Assembly: GCA_021299675.1 (NCBI GenBank) | Contig: JAJTIF010000134.1 | Span: 1-10,916, forward strand | Direction: 5' to 3' | Source of the DNA: Pseudomonadota bacterium | GTDB lineage: Bacteria > Bdellovibrionota > Bacteriovoracia > Bacteriovoracales > Bacteriovoracaceae | Length of the DNA stretch: 10,916 nt | In this document: positions 1 to 6,135 of the stretch, in pieces | Layout: each line of letters starts with the position of its first letter | Position numbering within the stretch: position 1 is the stretch's first letter | Program-made: the position numbers and the translations under genes | Notes under the pieces: model-generated | Seen by the model: only the letters and a program-made list of their open reading frames with translations | Databases searched by the model: none | Told to the model about the DNA's origin: nothing

Positions 1-25
1 CTTGATCTTTAGCGAAGAAGATTAA
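1..25 (+). CDS. 3' end of an upstream gene (partial, tentative)
   Basis: Frame 2 is open from the window edge and ends in TAA at 23-25, reading Leu-Ile-Phe-Ser-Glu-Glu-Asp-stop. An acidic tail like this is a plausible protein C-terminus, and its purine-rich end would double as the ribosome-binding region of the next gene, whose TTG lies 2 nt after the stop. Seven codons are far too few to identify a gene, and an open frame this short is expected by chance, so this is only a candidate. Confidence 0.25.
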
Positions 26-27
26 GA

Positions 28-492
28 TTGAATATCCAAAAGCGCCTGCACCACCGCCCGCCCTATCTCATGATTCATGAAGTAATCGAGCACTCAGCGA
101 CTCAGCTGAGTGCTCTCTACAAGCCTAGTGGCGAAGAGTTTTTTCTATTGGGTCACTTTCCCGGGACACCTGTCGTGCCGGGGGCGATCATGCAGGAGAT
201 GACGACGCAAGCAGCAGGGCTTTTGATCACCGAGCATCACTCTCCTGTACCTGATTACGATTCTGAGAAAACCAAAGGCTGGGCGCTCGGTGTACTGCGA
301 GCGGTCCACGCGGCGAAGTATAAAAGTTTTGCCCGACCTGGAGATAAAATGCTGATCAAGGTCGAACTCTTGGATCAGCTTGAGAGTGTCTTTCGTTTCA
401 AAGGCAAAATCACCGTGGATAACAAGGTGATCATTCATAATGAATTCAGTCTGGTGAATATCGAAGAAGATAAACTCAAAGGTCTAGCCTAA
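28..492 (+). CDS. FabZ-like beta-hydroxyacyl-ACP dehydratase (hot-dog fold)
   Basis: This 154-residue protein matches the FabZ/FabA-type 3-hydroxyacyl-ACP dehydratase pattern. An N-terminal His-Arg-Pro-Pro-Tyr-Leu segment (residues 9-14) corresponds to the FabZ 'PHRYPFL' motif. GHFPG at 42-46 supplies the catalytic His43, and PGAIMQE at 51-57 supplies Glu57, 14 residues later as in FabZ. The C-terminal half (RPGDKM, then FRFKGKITVD) also follows the family. Length is normal, but residues 68-86 appear to carry a small insertion. Family members dehydrate 3-hydroxyacyl-ACP in type II fatty-acid synthesis in the cytosol. No lpx or fab neighbours are visible, so a specialised acyl chain is possible. 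The start is TTG, preceded by a purine-rich GAAGAAG; no ATG lies at this end of the frame and a TAG at 10-12 bounds it upstream. The 3' end overlaps the convergent chaperone gene by 9 nt. Confidence 0.8.
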   Translation: MNIQKRLHHRPPYLMIHEVIEHSATQLSALYKPSGEEFFLLGHFPGTPVVPGAIMQEMTTQAAGLLITEHHSPVPDYDSEKTKGWALGVLRAVHAAKYKSFARPGDKMLIKVELLDQLESVFRFKGKITVDNKVIIHNEFSLVNIEEDKLKGLA

Positions 493-499
493 GACCTTT
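478..499. terminator. Symmetric hairpin spanning two convergent stop codons
   Basis: AAAGGTCT (478-485) and AGACCTTT (492-499) are perfect 8-nt inverted repeats with a 6-nt loop. The hairpin covers the TAA of the FabZ-like gene and the TAG of copZ. By symmetry each strand has three A before and three U after the GC part, so it could act as a weak bidirectional terminator or a protective 3'-end structure. The U tract is short, so strong intrinsic termination is doubtful. Confidence 0.5.
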
Positions 500-681
500 A
501 CCTCATACCCGGCTTCTTCTATGAGTTTTCTAATCTGTTCGGCTGGATAGGTTGTTTCCACACTCACTGTCTTGGCCTTGAGATCCGCCGTGGCTGAGAG
601 CTTCTCATCGAAGTCTTTAAGCGCCTCGTCGATGTTACGCACACAGCTCATGCAGTTCATGCCTTCCACTTGAAATTTCAT
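484..681 (-). CDS. copZ: CopZ-type copper chaperone (HMA domain)
   Basis: This 65-residue protein is a single heavy-metal-associated domain. GMNCMSC at residues 7-13 gives the Cu(I)-binding Cys10 and Cys13, and the rest follows the beta-alpha-beta-beta-alpha-beta pattern, ending in EEAGYEV. Such proteins carry Cu(I) in the cytosol and hand it to CopA-type pumps. The ATG at 681 is chosen because AAGGAG (687-692, minus strand) lies 5 nt upstream and because the domain begins right there; a longer upstream reading frame runs into the copper operator and copA and is not credible. It is divergent from copA, sharing a 76-bp regulatory region, and its stop overlaps the FabZ-like gene. Its expression is probably copper-induced through the shared CueR dyad. 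Confidence 0.9.
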   Translation of the reverse strand: MKFQVEGMNCMSCVRNIDEALKDFDEKLSATADLKAKTVSVETTYPAEQIRKLIEEAGYEVKVLG

Positions 682-699
682 AAGATCTCCTTGGACTCC

Positions 700-734
700 A
701 TCATGCACCTTCCCTGCGGGGGAAGGTTTAAGAT
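700..734. promoter_or_regulatory. Bidirectional CueR operator/promoter for copZ and copA
   Basis: ACCTTCCC (707-714) and GGGAAGGT (720-727) form a perfect 8-bp dyad around a 5-bp spacer, the typical CueR-type operator. In the copA direction TGCACC (704-709) and TAAGAT (729-734) sit 19 bp apart, the long spacing of MerR-family activated promoters; E. coli copA has the same layout. Reflected about base 717, the minus strand has TAAACC (725-730) and CATGAT (700-705), also 19 bp apart, facing copZ. Both directions are therefore plausible targets of the CueR encoded downstream of copA. The expected transcript starts, near 741 (+) and 693 (-), leave short leaders, each with a good Shine-Dalgarno sequence. 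Confidence 0.85.
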
Positions 735-757
735 AAGGGCTGAAAAAGGAAGACTGC

Positions 758-2857
758 ATGAAAAAAACCATCCAACTCGACGTCTTAGGCATGACTTGTG
801 CCTCCTGCGTCAGTCGTCTTGAAAGAGTCCTCAGGAAAGACCCCAAGGTCCTTGAGGCGAGTGTGAACCTGGCGACAGAAAAGGCGAAGGTGGTCAATGA
901 AGATAGTTTGAGTGTCGAAGGTGTCATGGCCCTCGTGCGCAAAGCGGGCTACGAGCCCCGCCTGCCGCAGATTGATAAAAAGATGAAGAGCCTTGAGCAT
1001 GAGAAAAAACAAATCCTCCTCTCCTCTCTTTTAACTCTTCCCTTAGTGCTTCCGATGCTCCTCCCCGGTCACTTTATGCTGCCCGGCTGGATTCAACTCC
1101 TTCTCGCCCTTCCTGTTCAGTTTTACATCGGCTCGCGCTTTTATATCTCTGCCTTCCATGCCATCAAGGCACGTTCAGCCAATATGGATGTGCTGGTGGC
1201 GATTGGAACCAGTTCGGCCTTCGGTCTCTCTATCTATCTGATGAAGAGTAGTGATCACCTCTATTTTGAAAGTTCATCCGTGATCATTACACTGGTATTA
1301 GTGGGGAAATATCTGGAGACTCGTGCCAAACAACAAACCTCTGAGGCGATCAGAAGCCTGCAGGCCCTGCAGCCTGAGAAGGCCCGGGTGATTGTGGACG
1401 GAATAGAAAAAGAGATCCCTCTCAAAGAACTCAGCCTTGCGAGCCGCGTGATGGTTAAGCCCGGGGAGCGCATCCCAGCGGACTCAGTCATAGTCGTGGG
1501 GGCTACTCAGGTCAACGAATCACACATCACAGGTGAAAGCCTGGCGGTGGAAAAAGCTGTCGGTGATAAAGTCATCGGCGGGTCGATTAACGGTGAAGGA
1601 GTCATTCACCTCTCGGTCACAGCTTTGGGAGCGGAATCAACGCTTTCAAAAATTATCCGTATGGTCGAAGACGCTCAAGCGGTTAAAGCGCCCATTCAGC
1701 GTCTCGTCGATCGAGTCAGTGAAATCTTTGTGCCCACGGTTCTAGTGCTGGCACTTCTCACACTTCTCTTCACAGGCTCACTCATCAACGCGATTGCGGT
1801 CCTGGTGATAGCCTGCCCCTGTGCTTTAGGACTGGCGACACCGACCTCCATCATGGTGGGCACGGGTCGCGCGGCAAAAGCAGGCATCTTGATCAAAGAT
1901 GCTGAGGCGCTCGAGCTCACTCATCGTATCAACCTCATCGCCTTTGATAAAACGGGCACCCTGACGGAAGGCAAACCTGTGCTGAGTTTCCTTCAATCGT
2001 TTCAGGGCACAGACACTGAGAACCTAGCACTGGCCGCCAGTCTGCAAAGCGGCAGTGAACACCCTCTGGCGCACGCGATTTTAGCAGCAGCAGCTAAAAA
2101 AGATCTCCATCTAAAAAAAGCCGACTCTCTTAAAGCTTTACCTGGTCGTGGGATCGAGGGGCAAGTTGAGAGTCTTAGATATAGTCTTGGAAGTAAAAAA
2201 CTTCTCACTGACACTGATTCCACTTTCTCTAGCGAGAGAGAAAAACTCGGTGAAACGGTTTCATTCCTTTTAAAAGATAACACCGTCCTGGCCATGATGG
2301 GTTTCAGTGATGAGATCAAAGACAGCGCCCGACAAACTATAACTGCACTAAAATCGATGGGAATGACGACACTCATGCTCACCGGAGACAATCAAGGCAG
2401 TGCAGACCGAGTGGCCAAAGATCTTGGAATCGATCAAGTACGCGCGGAGCTCATGCCGCAGGATAAAGCGCGGCTGATCAGTGAGTTTAAAACCAAAGGC
2501 TTTGTGGTGGGCATGGTGGGTGATGGCATCAACGATGCCCCAGCGCTCGCAGCAGCCGACGTGGGCATGGCGATGTCTACCGGCACAGACGTAGCGATGC
2601 ATTCGTGTGGCGTGACCCTCATGCGCGGCAATCCCCTGCTGATCGTCGATGCCATCTCTCTGTCTAAAGCCACCTACCGCAAGATTCAGCAGAATCTTTT
2701 TTGGGCCTTCATCTACAATGTGATCGGCATTCCGCTCGCGGCCCTGGGCTACCTCAACCCGATGCTGGCCGGAAGTGCCATGGCCTTCAGTAGTGTCAGT
2801 GTCGTGACCAACTCGCTCATGCTCAAGCGCTGGAAGCCGCAAGGAGAGAAGCGATGA
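758..2857 (+). CDS. copA: Cu(I)-exporting P1B-type ATPase CopA
   Basis: This 699-residue P1B-1 ATPase exports Cu(I) from the cytosol across the inner membrane, driven by ATP. It has one N-terminal HMA domain with GMTCASC (Cys14, Cys17). It also shows the actuator TGES (258-261), the transmembrane CPC (353-355), the phosphorylation site DKTGT with Asp397, the HP pair (435-436), the hinge GDGIND (588-593), Tyr-Asn (653-654) and Met675 with Ser-Ser (678-679). The last three groups are the copper-site residues of this subclass. Hydrophobic segments fall near residues 88-110, 113-130, 143-162, 171-185, 323-342, 344-365, 645-665 and 668-688, giving eight helices. It is at the short end of the family because it has only one metal-binding domain. 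The ATG at 758 follows AAGGAAG by 5 nt. Its stop overlaps the cueR start (ATGA), indicating translational coupling. Regulation is probably by CueR at the upstream dyad. Confidence 0.96.
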   Translation: MKKTIQLDVLGMTCASCVSRLERVLRKDPKVLEASVNLATEKAKVVNEDSLSVEGVMALVRKAGYEPRLPQIDKKMKSLEHEKKQILLSSLLTLPLVLPMLLPGHFMLPGWIQLLLALPVQFYIGSRFYISAFHAIKARSANMDVLVAIGTSSAFGLSIYLMKSSDHLYFESSSVIITLVLVGKYLETRAKQQTSEAIRSLQALQPEKARVIVDGIEKEIPLKELSLASRVMVKPGERIPADSVIVVGATQVNESHITGESLAVEKAVGDKVIGGSINGEGVIHLSVTALGAESTLSKIIRMVEDAQAVKAPIQRLVDRVSEIFVPTVLVLALLTLLFTGSLINAIAVLVIACPCALGLATPTSIMVGTGRAAKAGILIKDAEALELTHRINLIAFDKTGTLTEGKPVLSFLQSFQGTDTENLALAASLQSGSEHPLAHAILAAAAKKDLHLKKADSLKALPGRGIEGQVESLRYSLGSKKLLTDTDSTFSSEREKLGETVSFLLKDNTVLAMMGFSDEIKDSARQTITALKSMGMTTLMLTGDNQGSADRVAKDLGIDQVRAELMPQDKARLISEFKTKGFVVGMVGDGINDAPALAAADVGMAMSTGTDVAMHSCGVTLMRGNPLLIVDAISLSKATYRKIQQNLFWAFIYNVIGIPLAALGYLNPMLAGSAMAFSSVSVVTNSLMLKRWKPQGEKR

Positions 2858-3243
2858 ACATCGGAGAGCTGGCAGAAAAAACTCAGTTGAACGCCAAGAT
2901 GATCCGGCGCTATGAAGAGCTGGGCATTATTCCTAAAGCCAGCCGCAGCCTCTCGGGCTACCGGCAGTATGGAGACAAAGACGTCAACGTGTTGATCTTC
3001 GTCAAACGCGCCCGCGCCTTGGGCTTTTCCATGAAAGACATCAAGCAGCTCTTAAGTCTTTGGCGCAATAAAACTCGCTCCAGCGCTCAAGTCAAAAGTA
3101 TTGCGATGAAGCACCAGCAAGAGCTCACGCAAAAGCTCACAGAGATTCAGGCCATGCTCAAGACCATCAATCACCTCGTCCACAACTGCCATGGGGATGA
3201 CAGACCTGATTGCCCGATCATCGAGGAATTGAATAAGCCCTGA
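2854..3243 (+). CDS. cueR: CueR copper-responsive MerR-family regulator
   Basis: This 129-residue MerR-family regulator has an N-terminal winged helix-turn-helix (MNIGELAEKT, IRRYEELGI, then GYRQY at 35-39). A dimerisation helix (about 78-108) and a C-terminal metal loop NCHGDDRPDCPII follow. Cys112 and Cys120 occupy the same positions as the Cu(I) ligands of E. coli CueR. Ser77 also matches, the residue that favours monovalent ions, so Cu(I)/Ag(I) sensing is well supported. The C-terminal Cys-Cys-His-His tail of the E. coli protein is absent. The start overlaps the copA stop by 4 nt, and its Shine-Dalgarno (AAGGAG) lies inside copA. As the last gene of an operon whose promoter carries a CueR dyad, it is probably autoregulated. 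Confidence 0.93.
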   Translation: MNIGELAEKTQLNAKMIRRYEELGIIPKASRSLSGYRQYGDKDVNVLIFVKRARALGFSMKDIKQLLSLWRNKTRSSAQVKSIAMKHQQELTQKLTEIQAMLKTINHLVHNCHGDDRPDCPIIEELNKP

Positions 3244-3249
3244 ATAAGA

Positions 3250-3636
3250 TCATCGCAGGAAACTTTTATCCTGCTTCCATTTTTCTTTTAAGATCAAGAA
3301 AAAGGGGATCCACCAGATGAGATCATTGAAGAGGATGTTAAGCCCAAAGCCTGGAGTAAAACGCCCGGTCCAGAGCGCTTGTGCGAAGCCGATCGGTCCA
3401 AAAATTTTCCCTAGAAACCCAACCAGCACGATAGGAAAATGTTTGATGGGATCACTGGCCGCGATCCAGTAGCCTACTCCGTAGACTCCCACAATCATTC
3501 CTACACACTGCCAGAGCTCAGGATAATTAGGTTGCTCCATGCCCGCGAGATCGAACATGAGGCCTGGAAAAAAAATCACAAAGGCTCCCCACAATAGGTT
3601 GTAGATACCGGCGGCTTTTAAAACGAGTGCATTCAT
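3250..3636 (-). CDS. Small four-helix integral membrane protein, function unknown
   Basis: This 128-residue, strongly hydrophobic protein has four likely transmembrane segments at about residues 5-28, 40-60, 65-88 and 97-116, followed by a basic tail (KEKWKQDK). Notable conserved-looking motifs are GIYNLLWG near the start, GMIVGVYGVGYWIAA in helix 2, and NDLIWWIPF in helix 4. It resembles a family of small membrane proteins with no established role that I recall only by sequence style, so no function is assigned. The ATG is preceded by GAGGTG (3641-3646) at 4 nt. It converges on cueR with a 6-nt gap and is probably not part of the copper operon, since it lies on the opposite strand with its own upstream region. 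Confidence 0.8.
   Translation of the reverse strand: MNALVLKAAGIYNLLWGAFVIFFPGLMFDLAGMEQPNYPELWQCVGMIVGVYGVGYWIAASDPIKHFPIVLVGFLGKIFGPIGFAQALWTGRFTPGFGLNILFNDLIWWIPFFLILKEKWKQDKSFLR
3255..3289 (+). terminator. Probable intrinsic terminator of the copA-cueR operon
   Basis: GCAGGA (3255-3260) and TCCTGC (3269-3274) form a perfect 6-bp stem with an 8-nt loop, followed by a T-rich run at 3275-3289. It begins 12 nt after the cueR stop and lies inside the 3' coding end of the convergent membrane-protein gene. The position and U-rich tail favour termination of the copper operon; the short stem makes efficiency uncertain. Confidence 0.5.
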
Positions 3637-3701
3637 GATTCACCTCTAGCTTAAGGGAACCGCAATTATTAAGAAAACTCAACAAAGAAAAATTCAGTCA
3701 A

Positions 3702-3729
3702 ATATTAAGCGCGGTCTATTGTTTAACAA
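3702..3729 (-). promoter_or_regulatory. Candidate promoter for the four-helix membrane protein
   Basis: On the minus strand TTGTTA (3724-3729) and TAATAT (3702-3707) are 16 bp apart and face the membrane-protein gene. The -35 box overlaps an AT-rich dyad at 3718-3730. Both boxes match the vegetative consensus only partly and the region is AT-rich, so chance matches are likely. Confidence 0.25.
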
Positions 3730-3763
3730 TCCCTTGGACAAAAAAGTTTAAATCAAATTTAAA
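3718..3763. repeat. Two AT-rich palindromes in a divergent promoter region
   Basis: ATTGTT-T-AACAAT (3718-3730) is a perfect 6+1+6 dyad. TTTAAAT-CAA-ATTTAAA (3747-3763) is a perfect 7+3+7 dyad. Their centres (3724 and 3755) are 31 bp apart, close to three helical turns, so proteins bound to both would lie on the same face. They sit between the minus-strand membrane-protein gene and the plus-strand cheX unit. They may be operators, but AT-rich DNA makes such dyads easier to find by chance. Confidence 0.35.
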
Positions 3764-3795
3764 GCCACCTCTATGAGTCCGGCAAAATTTTTGTC

Positions 3796-3823
3796 TAATA
3801 AAAAATGAGCAATCGGTCGATAA
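3796..3823 (+). promoter_or_regulatory. Candidate sigma-28 (FliA)-type promoter for the cheX-cheY unit
   Basis: GTCGATAA (3816-3823) matches 7 of 8 bases of the FliA -10 consensus GCCGATAA. TAATAAAA begins at 3796, giving a 12-bp gap where the consensus TAAAGTTT-N11 would be expected; the -35 core TAAT matches 3 of 4. A transcript would start near 3830, about 25 nt before the first ORF of the unit. A flagellar sigma factor driving chemotaxis genes is biologically sensible, but the match is from inspection only. Confidence 0.4.
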
Positions 3824-3854
3824 TTAATCTCAAAACAAAAAGGTGATGCGAGTC

Positions 3855-4004
3855 ATGAGAAATGACCCCCATATGGCTCTCGTCTTTGGAATGCCCAAGC
3901 AGGCCAAGAAGCTCGGCGCCTCACTGGCCGATGTGACTCCAGCGGAATTAAACACAATCTTAAAACAATTAAGTCGATCCCAGAAAAAGGAGAAATCTGC
4001 ATGA
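3855..4004 (+). CDS. Small 49-residue ORF, first gene of the cheX-cheY unit
   Basis: An ATG at 3855 opens 49 codons ending in TGA at 4002-4004. This overlaps the cheX start as ATGA, the same coupling seen at copA/cueR. GGTGA (3842-3846) lies 8 nt upstream as a Shine-Dalgarno; an in-frame ATG at 3846 lies too close to it to be preferred. The predicted protein is basic and probably cytosolic. It contains a hydrophobic stretch MALVFGM (residues 7-13), a KQAKKLG segment (15-21) and a helical-looking part from about residue 27 (VTPAELNTILKQLSR). No family is recognised. It could be a real small partner of CheX, or an untranslated leader with a chance frame; the overlap and Shine-Dalgarno favour a gene. 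Confidence 0.55.
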   Translation: MRNDPHMALVFGMPKQAKKLGASLADVTPAELNTILKQLSRSQKKEKSA

Positions 4005-4510
4005 ACGATAGCTTTTTAAAATTCTCAGCGCCTTTTATAAAATCGGCCAAAGAAACCTTTAAGACGATGATGAGCACGGAGATTACACTTCATTCCCCGA
4101 AGCTCAAAGATAACACCCTTTCCACCGGTGACATAACCGCACTAATTGGAATCAATGGCACCATCGAACGCAACGGCAAGGTTGACGAGTTCCGAGGACT
4201 GCTTGCTCTCTCCTTTCCCGAAGACGTCTACCTCAAGCTCGCCTCTCGCATGCTCGGGGAAGAGTACAAAGAGTACACCGCCGACATCGCCGATGCGGGC
4301 GCCGAGTTCACCAACATCATTCTTGGAGCTGCCAAACCCGAGCTTTTGAAGATCGGCATCAAATTAGGACTTACGACTCCGTCGACGGTGCGCGGCCGCC
4401 AGCATGAAATCCAGTACCCAAAGACTGGGATCATCGTGGAAACCAATGTCACCTGTGATCTTGGGAATTTTTTCATGGACCTCTGCTACCAAGATACAAA
4501 CCTCAAATAA
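4001..4510 (+). CDS. cheX: CheX-family CheY-P phosphatase
   Basis: This 169-residue protein fits the CheX family, single-domain phosphatases that remove phosphate from CheY-P in the cytosol and so terminate the motility signal. The signature is Glu-x-x-Asn in the central helix: Glu102 and Asn105 within ADAGAEFTNIILGAAK (97-112), followed by the typical G-A-A-K turn. Beta-strand segments around residues 46-56, 64-72 and 142-153 fit the CheX fold. AAGGAG (3987-3992) lies 8 nt before the ATG. The neighbour cheY starts only 12 nt downstream, so enzyme and substrate are probably co-expressed. An alternative reading as a FliY/CheC-like or pilus-related relative cannot be excluded, but length and the single ExxN motif favour CheX. 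Confidence 0.85.
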   Translation: MNDSFLKFSAPFIKSAKETFKTMMSTEITLHSPKLKDNTLSTGDITALIGINGTIERNGKVDEFRGLLALSFPEDVYLKLASRMLGEEYKEYTADIADAGAEFTNIILGAAKPELLKIGIKLGLTTPSTVRGRQHEIQYPKTGIIVETNVTCDLGNFFMDLCYQDTNLK

Positions 4511-4522
4511 GGAGACCCCCTC

Positions 4523-4918
4523 ATGTTTACCAAAGAATCAAAGATCCTCGTGGTGGACGACATGATGACCATGAGAAAGCTCATGTCCAAGGCCCTGCGT
4601 GAGATGGGTTTTGAAAACATCGTGGAAGCGGCCGACGGAAACCTCGGCTTCACGGCCGTGCAAGAGCACTCCCCCGCACTGATCTTCTCCGACATCAACA
4701 TGCCCAACTGCAATGGCATCGATCTTCTCAAACGCATTAAGGCGGACTCCCGCTTTAGACACATCCCCGTGATCATGGTGACGGCCGAAGCAGAGGGAGC
4801 GATGGTGAAGGAAGCCATTCAAAGCGGCGCCGATCAGTACGTCATCAAACCCTTCGACAAGGAAATGCTGACGGCGAAGATCGAAGTGGTGAAGAAGAAA
4901 TACACGAAGGCGGCTTAG
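4523..4918 (+). CDS. cheY: CheY response regulator (single receiver domain)
   Basis: This 131-residue stand-alone receiver domain has no output domain. All key residues have the same numbers as in E. coli CheY. Asp12 and Asp13 are the Mg2+ site, Asp57 the phospho-acceptor, Asn59 and Glu89 tuning positions, Thr87 the switch, Tyr106 the rotating aromatic, and Lys109 the salt-bridge Lys in the KPF motif. It therefore probably accepts phosphate from CheA and binds a motor switch protein; a target other than the flagellum, such as a gliding or pilus system, is possible. The Shine-Dalgarno TAAGGAG (4508-4514) overlaps the cheX stop and is 8 nt from the ATG, a sign of coupling. The stop overlaps that of the convergent serA by 4 nt. 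No cheA, cheW or flagellar gene is seen here. Confidence 0.9.
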   Translation: MFTKESKILVVDDMMTMRKLMSKALREMGFENIVEAADGNLGFTAVQEHSPALIFSDINMPNCNGIDLLKRIKADSRFRHIPVIMVTAEAEGAMVKEAIQSGADQYVIKPFDKEMLTAKIEVVKKKYTKAA

Positions 4919-6129
4919 CTCACCACGCGCGTTTTAATTGAACGCGCGAGCTTCGAGATGTCCTGGGCCAGAGACTGCGCAAACTGTGAGTTCACGTCCA
5001 TGACGAGATAACCGATTTTATCATCGGTGGACAAGAACTGGGATTCGATGTTGGCGCCGGCCTTGGAGATAAGACCGTTGATCTCGCCCAGCACCCCAGG
5101 CTCATTGCGGTGAACGTTGAGAATGCGATTGGTGCCCGTCTTGAGAGGAAGCTCGACGTTAGGAAAATTCACAGCGCCCAGAGTGGAGCCGATCGAAAGG
5201 CAGCGGCGCAGGCTCTCAGAGACCTCGTAGCCGATGTTCTTTTGGGCTTCTTCCGTGCTCCCACCGATATGAGGCGTGAGGATCACATTCGAGAGTTTTT
5301 GTAGCGGTGAGAGAAATTTTTCTTTATTGGAGGCTGGCTCGGTTGGAAACACATCCACCGCACAGCCCGCCACATGCCCACTCTTGAGCGCTGCCACCAG
5401 ATCATCGATCACCACCACTGTCCCGCGGCTGGCATTGATGAGAAAACTCCCCTTCTTCATGCGTGAGAATTCTCTCTTCCCTATTAGGTTCATGGTCTCC
5501 GGGGCTTCCGGCACATGCAGAGTCACGAAATCAGATTTTTCTAAGAGCTCATCTAGGCTTCCAGCAGAATAGGCGTTGCCCAAAGGGAGCTTTTTGATCA
5601 CATCGAAAAAAATCACTTTAAGACCCATGGCTTCAGCGAGAATACTGACCTGTGCACCGATGTGCCCGTAGCCCACGATTCCCAGCGTTTTTCCGCGCAC
5701 CTCGCGCGAGCCTTCGGCCGACTTCATCCACTCTCCGCGGTGGGCCTTCATGTTGCGATCCCCGAGCTGGCGTGAGAGCGAGATCATCTCGGCGATCACC
5801 AGTTCAGCGACCGAGCGGGTATTGGAGTAAGGCGCATTGAACACAGCGACGCCATGATTTTTAGCACTCACCAGATCGACCTGATTGGTTCCAATACAAA
5901 AGCAACCGATACTGACCAGCTCCTGGCCGCAGGCCTTGAGTACGCGGTCGGTGATTTCCGTTTTGGAGCGGATACCGATGGCGGTGTAATTGGGCAAAAT
6001 CCGGATCAGCTCATCCTCGTCGGGAGCATGGCTCAGAGTATCAACCTCATAGCCCAGGGCTTCGAGCTCGCTTTTAGCGACGGGGTGGATGTTTTCAACT
6101 AACAGGACTCTAAATTTTGTTTGATTCAT
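4915..6129 (-). CDS. serA: D-3-phosphoglycerate dehydrogenase with ACT domain
   Basis: This 404-residue enzyme oxidises 3-phosphoglycerate with NAD+, the first step of serine synthesis, in the cytosol. It is of the short E. coli type. The Rossmann motif GIVGYGHIG lies at 150-158. The catalytic residues are Arg235 (NASRGTVV), Glu264 (FPTEP) and His287 (TPHIGGST). A C-terminal ACT domain covers about 336-404. Within it His340, Asn342 and Asn360 have the same spacing as the serine-binding residues of the E. coli enzyme, so feedback inhibition by serine is likely. One change from the usual family motif is Val in place of Asp after RGTVV (residue 240). The ATG at 6129 is unsupported by a good Shine-Dalgarno (GGAG is 13 nt away), and a -10-like TAAAAT lies exactly 6 nt before it. 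The gene appears monocistronic. Confidence 0.95.
   Translation of the reverse strand: MNQTKFRVLLVENIHPVAKSELEALGYEVDTLSHAPDEDELIRILPNYTAIGIRSKTEITDRVLKACGQELVSIGCFCIGTNQVDLVSAKNHGVAVFNAPYSNTRSVAELVIAEMISLSRQLGDRNMKAHRGEWMKSAEGSREVRGKTLGIVGYGHIGAQVSILAEAMGLKVIFFDVIKKLPLGNAYSAGSLDELLEKSDFVTLHVPEAPETMNLIGKREFSRMKKGSFLINASRGTVVVIDDLVAALKSGHVAGCAVDVFPTEPASNKEKFLSPLQKLSNVILTPHIGGSTEEAQKNIGYEVSESLRRCLSIGSTLGAVNFPNVELPLKTGTNRILNVHRNEPGVLGEINGLISKAGANIESQFLSTDDKIGYLVMDVNSQFAQSLAQDISKLARSIKTRVVS
4926..4948. terminator. GC-rich hairpin at the cheY/serA junction
   Basis: CGCGCGTT (4926-4933) and AACGCGCG (4941-4948) form a perfect 8-bp stem with a 7-nt loop, 8 nt past the cheY stop and inside the last codons of serA. 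No U tract follows on either strand, so it is not a classical intrinsic terminator. It may protect the cheY mRNA 3' end or help factor-dependent termination. It could also be a coincidence of serA codons for Arg and Ala. Confidence 0.4.
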
Positions 6130-6135
6130 AGAGAT

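Noticed and set aside
484..942. A 152-residue minus-strand frame containing the copper chaperone
   Set aside because: The extension runs across the CueR operator and into copA. The HMA domain starts at the ATG at 681, which has its own AAGGAG.
2348..2842. Long minus-strand frame opposite copA
   Set aside because: It lies fully within a gene with all P1B-ATPase motifs, and its translation is His/Arg-rich and low-complexity, typical of an antisense shadow.
3846..3854. In-frame ATG (and GTG at 3843) upstream of the small ORF start
   Set aside because: It overlaps or touches the GGTGA that should bind the ribosome; the ATG at 3855 has usable spacing.
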